Of a DNA stretch of 64,000 bases, positions 62,664 to 64,000 are shown piece by piece. The translations under genes and the position numbers were made by a program. Numbering within the stretch: the stretch's first letter is position 1; every line of letters begins with the position of its first letter. Origin of the DNA: Limnohabitans sp. INBF002 (GTDB lineage: Bacteria; Pseudomonadota; Gammaproteobacteria; Burkholderiales; Burkholderiaceae_C); the NCBI RefSeq assembly GCF_027924905.1, contig NZ_AP027055.1, forward strand, positions 248,001-312,000. Reading direction: 5' to 3'. The notes beneath the pieces were generated by a model. The model ran no database searches. It was not told the DNA's origin and worked only from the letters and a program-made list of their open reading frames with translations.

Positions 62664-64000
62664 TTAGTCGCGGGTGACGCGAATCAGTTCTTCGCGGGTG
62701 GAAATACCGTGGCGCACCAAGCGTTCGCCGTCGTCACGCATCAGCGTCATGCCGTTGCGGAAAGCGGCGTCGCGCAGTTGCGCTTCGCTGGCTTGGTTGT
62801 GGATGAGGGCGCGGATGTCGTCGTTGGTGGTGAGCAATTCAAAAATACCGGTGCGGCCTTGGTAGCCGCTGTGGCCGCAGACATCACAGCCCTTGCCCGC
62901 GCAGTGTGTACAGGTTTTGCGCAACAGGCGCTGGGCCAACACGCCCAATAGCGAGGAGCTGAGCAAGAAGGGCTCCACGCCCATGTCGGTCAAACGCGTC
63001 ACGGCGCTGGCGGCGTCGTTGGTGTGCAGCGTGGCCAGCACCAAGTGGCCGGTGAGCGAGGCTTGGATGGCGATTTGCGCAGTTTCGTAATCGCGAATCT
63101 CACCAATCATGATGATGTCTGGGTCTTGGCGCAGGATGGCGCGCAGGGCTTTAGCGAAGTCCAAATCAATCTTGGCGTTCACCTGCGTTTGGCCCACGCC
63201 CGCCAGCTCGTATTCAATCGGATCTTCCACCGTCATGATGTTGTTGCGCGTGGCGTCTAGTCCTTGCAGCGCGGCGTACAGCGTGGTGGTTTTGCCCGAG
63301 CCCGTGGGGCCGGTGACCAAGATGATGCCGTGCGGTTGGTGCACCAAGGCTTCAAAACGGCGCAGCGTGTCGCCTTCCATGCCCACGGCTTGCAACGTGA
63401 GCTTGCTTTCAGTCTTGTCGAGCAAACGCAGCACGGCGCGTTCGCCGTGTGCGCTGGGCAAGGTGGACACCCGCACGTCAATCGCGCGTTGGCCGAGGCG
63501 CAAAGAAATGCGGCCATCTTGAGGCAAACGTTTTTCGGCGATGTCCAACTCGGCCATGATTTTTAAGCGTGAAATGAGGGCTGCGTGCAAAGCGCGGTTG
63601 GGTTGTACCACTTCGCGCAGCGTGCCGTCTACGCGAAAGCGCACACTGCTGTGGCGTTCGTACGGTTCGATGTGAATGTCGCTCGCGCCATCGCGTGCGG
63701 CTTGCGTCAGCAAGGCGTTGAGCATGCGGATGATGGGCGCGTCGTCGGCGGCTTCGAGCAAGTCTTCCACGGCGGGCAGCTCTTGCATCATGCGGGTCAG
63801 GTCGGCGTCACTCTCGACTTCGCTCACCACGGCGGCGGCGTTGCTGTCGGCTTGGGCATAGGCCTCGCTGATGCGTTTGGCCAGCGTGGCTTTGTCGGTG
63901 TATTCAAACGACTGCACGGCGTGACGGCGTGTGACTTCGCTCCACGCGCTCAGGTCGGGTGCGTCGCTGTGCCACAGCGTGAGCGTGTGGCCATCGTCCT
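62664..64000 (-). CDS. gspE: type II secretion ATPase GspE (5' part outside the window)
   Basis: The reading frame is open to the right edge, so the N terminus is missing; 445 residues are visible. An internal ATG/GTG near 63917 should not be taken as the start, since the residues upstream (LTLWHSDAPDLSAWSEV) continue the N-terminal domain. Present are the Walker A GPTGSGKTTT, Asp box LRAILRQDPDIIMIGEIRD, HTNDAASAVTRL and a four-Cys zinc motif (CTHCAGKGCDVCG). It powers pseudopilus assembly in type II secretion. gspF follows after 40 nt. Confidence 0.95.
   Translation of the reverse strand, partial: DDGHTLTLWHSDAPDLSAWSEVTRRHAVQSFEYTDKATLAKRISEAYAQADSNAAAVVSEVESDADLTRMMQELPAVEDLLEAADDAPIIRMLNALLTQAARDGASDIHIEPYERHSSVRFRVDGTLREVVQPNRALHAALISRLKIMAELDIAEKRLPQDGRISLRLGQRAIDVRVSTLPSAHGERAVLRLLDKTESKLTLQAVGMEGDTLRRFEALVHQPHGIILVTGPTGSGKTTTLYAALQGLDATRNNIMTVEDPIEYELAGVGQTQVNAKIDLDFAKALRAILRQDPDIIMIGEIRDYETAQIAIQASLTGHLVLATLHTNDAASAVTRLTDMGVEPFLLSSSLLGVLAQRLLRKTCTHCAGKGCDVCGHSGYQGRTGIFELLTTNDDIRALIHNQASEAQLRDAAFRNGMTLMRDDGERLVRHGISTREELIRVTRD

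Noticed and set aside
63900-63917. Apparent gspE start at 63917
   Set aside because: The frame continues in-frame to the edge with residues fitting the GspE N-terminal domain, so the real start lies beyond the window.

Overview
The window is chromosomal DNA of a Gram-negative betaproteobacterium, most likely Burkholderiales/Comamonadaceae. This is inferred from gene families and arrangement: argB next to slmA, a stand-alone short malic enzyme, type II secretion gspE/gspF, groES-groEL under a CIRCE operator, YqhA/YggT/DUF2905/DUF6279 proteins, and a generally GC-rich, lacZ-like codon style. The first ~2.4 kb is strikingly AT-rich by comparison. No tRNA, rRNA, transposase, prophage or CRISPR array was seen.

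Layout. (1) 1-12874 (+): a surface-polysaccharide locus. It opens with an AT-rich, strain-variable part (Wzy-like fragment, Wzx-like flippase, methyltransferase). Next come a PglA-like glycosyltransferase and a PglC/PglD/PglE/PglF-like set that would make and transfer a diacetyl-bacillosamine type sugar, then an O-antigen-ligase-family protein and the dTDP-L-rhamnose genes rfbB-D-A-C. (2) 12822-20096 (-): a second glycan block running head-on into the first: flippase-like protein, two glycosyltransferases, a 958-residue fusion of a GT4 glycosyltransferase with an initiating sugar-phosphate transferase, and galE. (3) 20232-27476 (+): NYN-domain protein, argB, slmA, a fumarylacetoacetate-hydrolase-family enzyme, then a tightly overlapping HAD-UbiA / GtrA / DprE1-like / DprE2-like set that looks like a polyprenyl-phosphoryl-arabinose pathway. 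(4) 27477-27818: gene-free, with two long stem-loops whose 28-nt loops are complementary to one another. (5) 27819-34040: pterin/tRNA genes (folM-like, two folB-like, ttcA), a MidA-like methyltransferase, DUF2905, cca and an NDUFA9-like protein. (6) 34089-39474: sialidase-fold protein, membrane protein, a GtrA-GT39 fusion and a heptosyltransferase-family protein. (7) 39542-64000: mostly housekeeping: transaldolase, groESL, lytic transglycosylase, 5-formyl-THF cyclo-ligase, glmU, an Lrp regulator, glmS, a SET-domain methyltransferase, malic enzyme, HNH protein, EamA exporter, lipocalin, queC, an SbmA-type ABC transporter, 5'-nucleotidase, gspF and gspE (cut by the window edge).

How they fit together: regions 1 and 2 supply nucleotide sugars, two separate initiating phosphoglycosyltransferases, assembly transferases, flippases and a ligase for at least one and probably two surface glycans. 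glmU/glmS further along supply UDP-GlcNAc for them. Regions 3 and 6 contribute lipid-linked sugar donors, GtrA-type flippases and a GT-C transferase, suggesting further decoration with an unusual (possibly D-arabinose) sugar. The most interesting candidates are the arabinose-type cluster, the two domain fusions and the paired complementary-loop hairpins.
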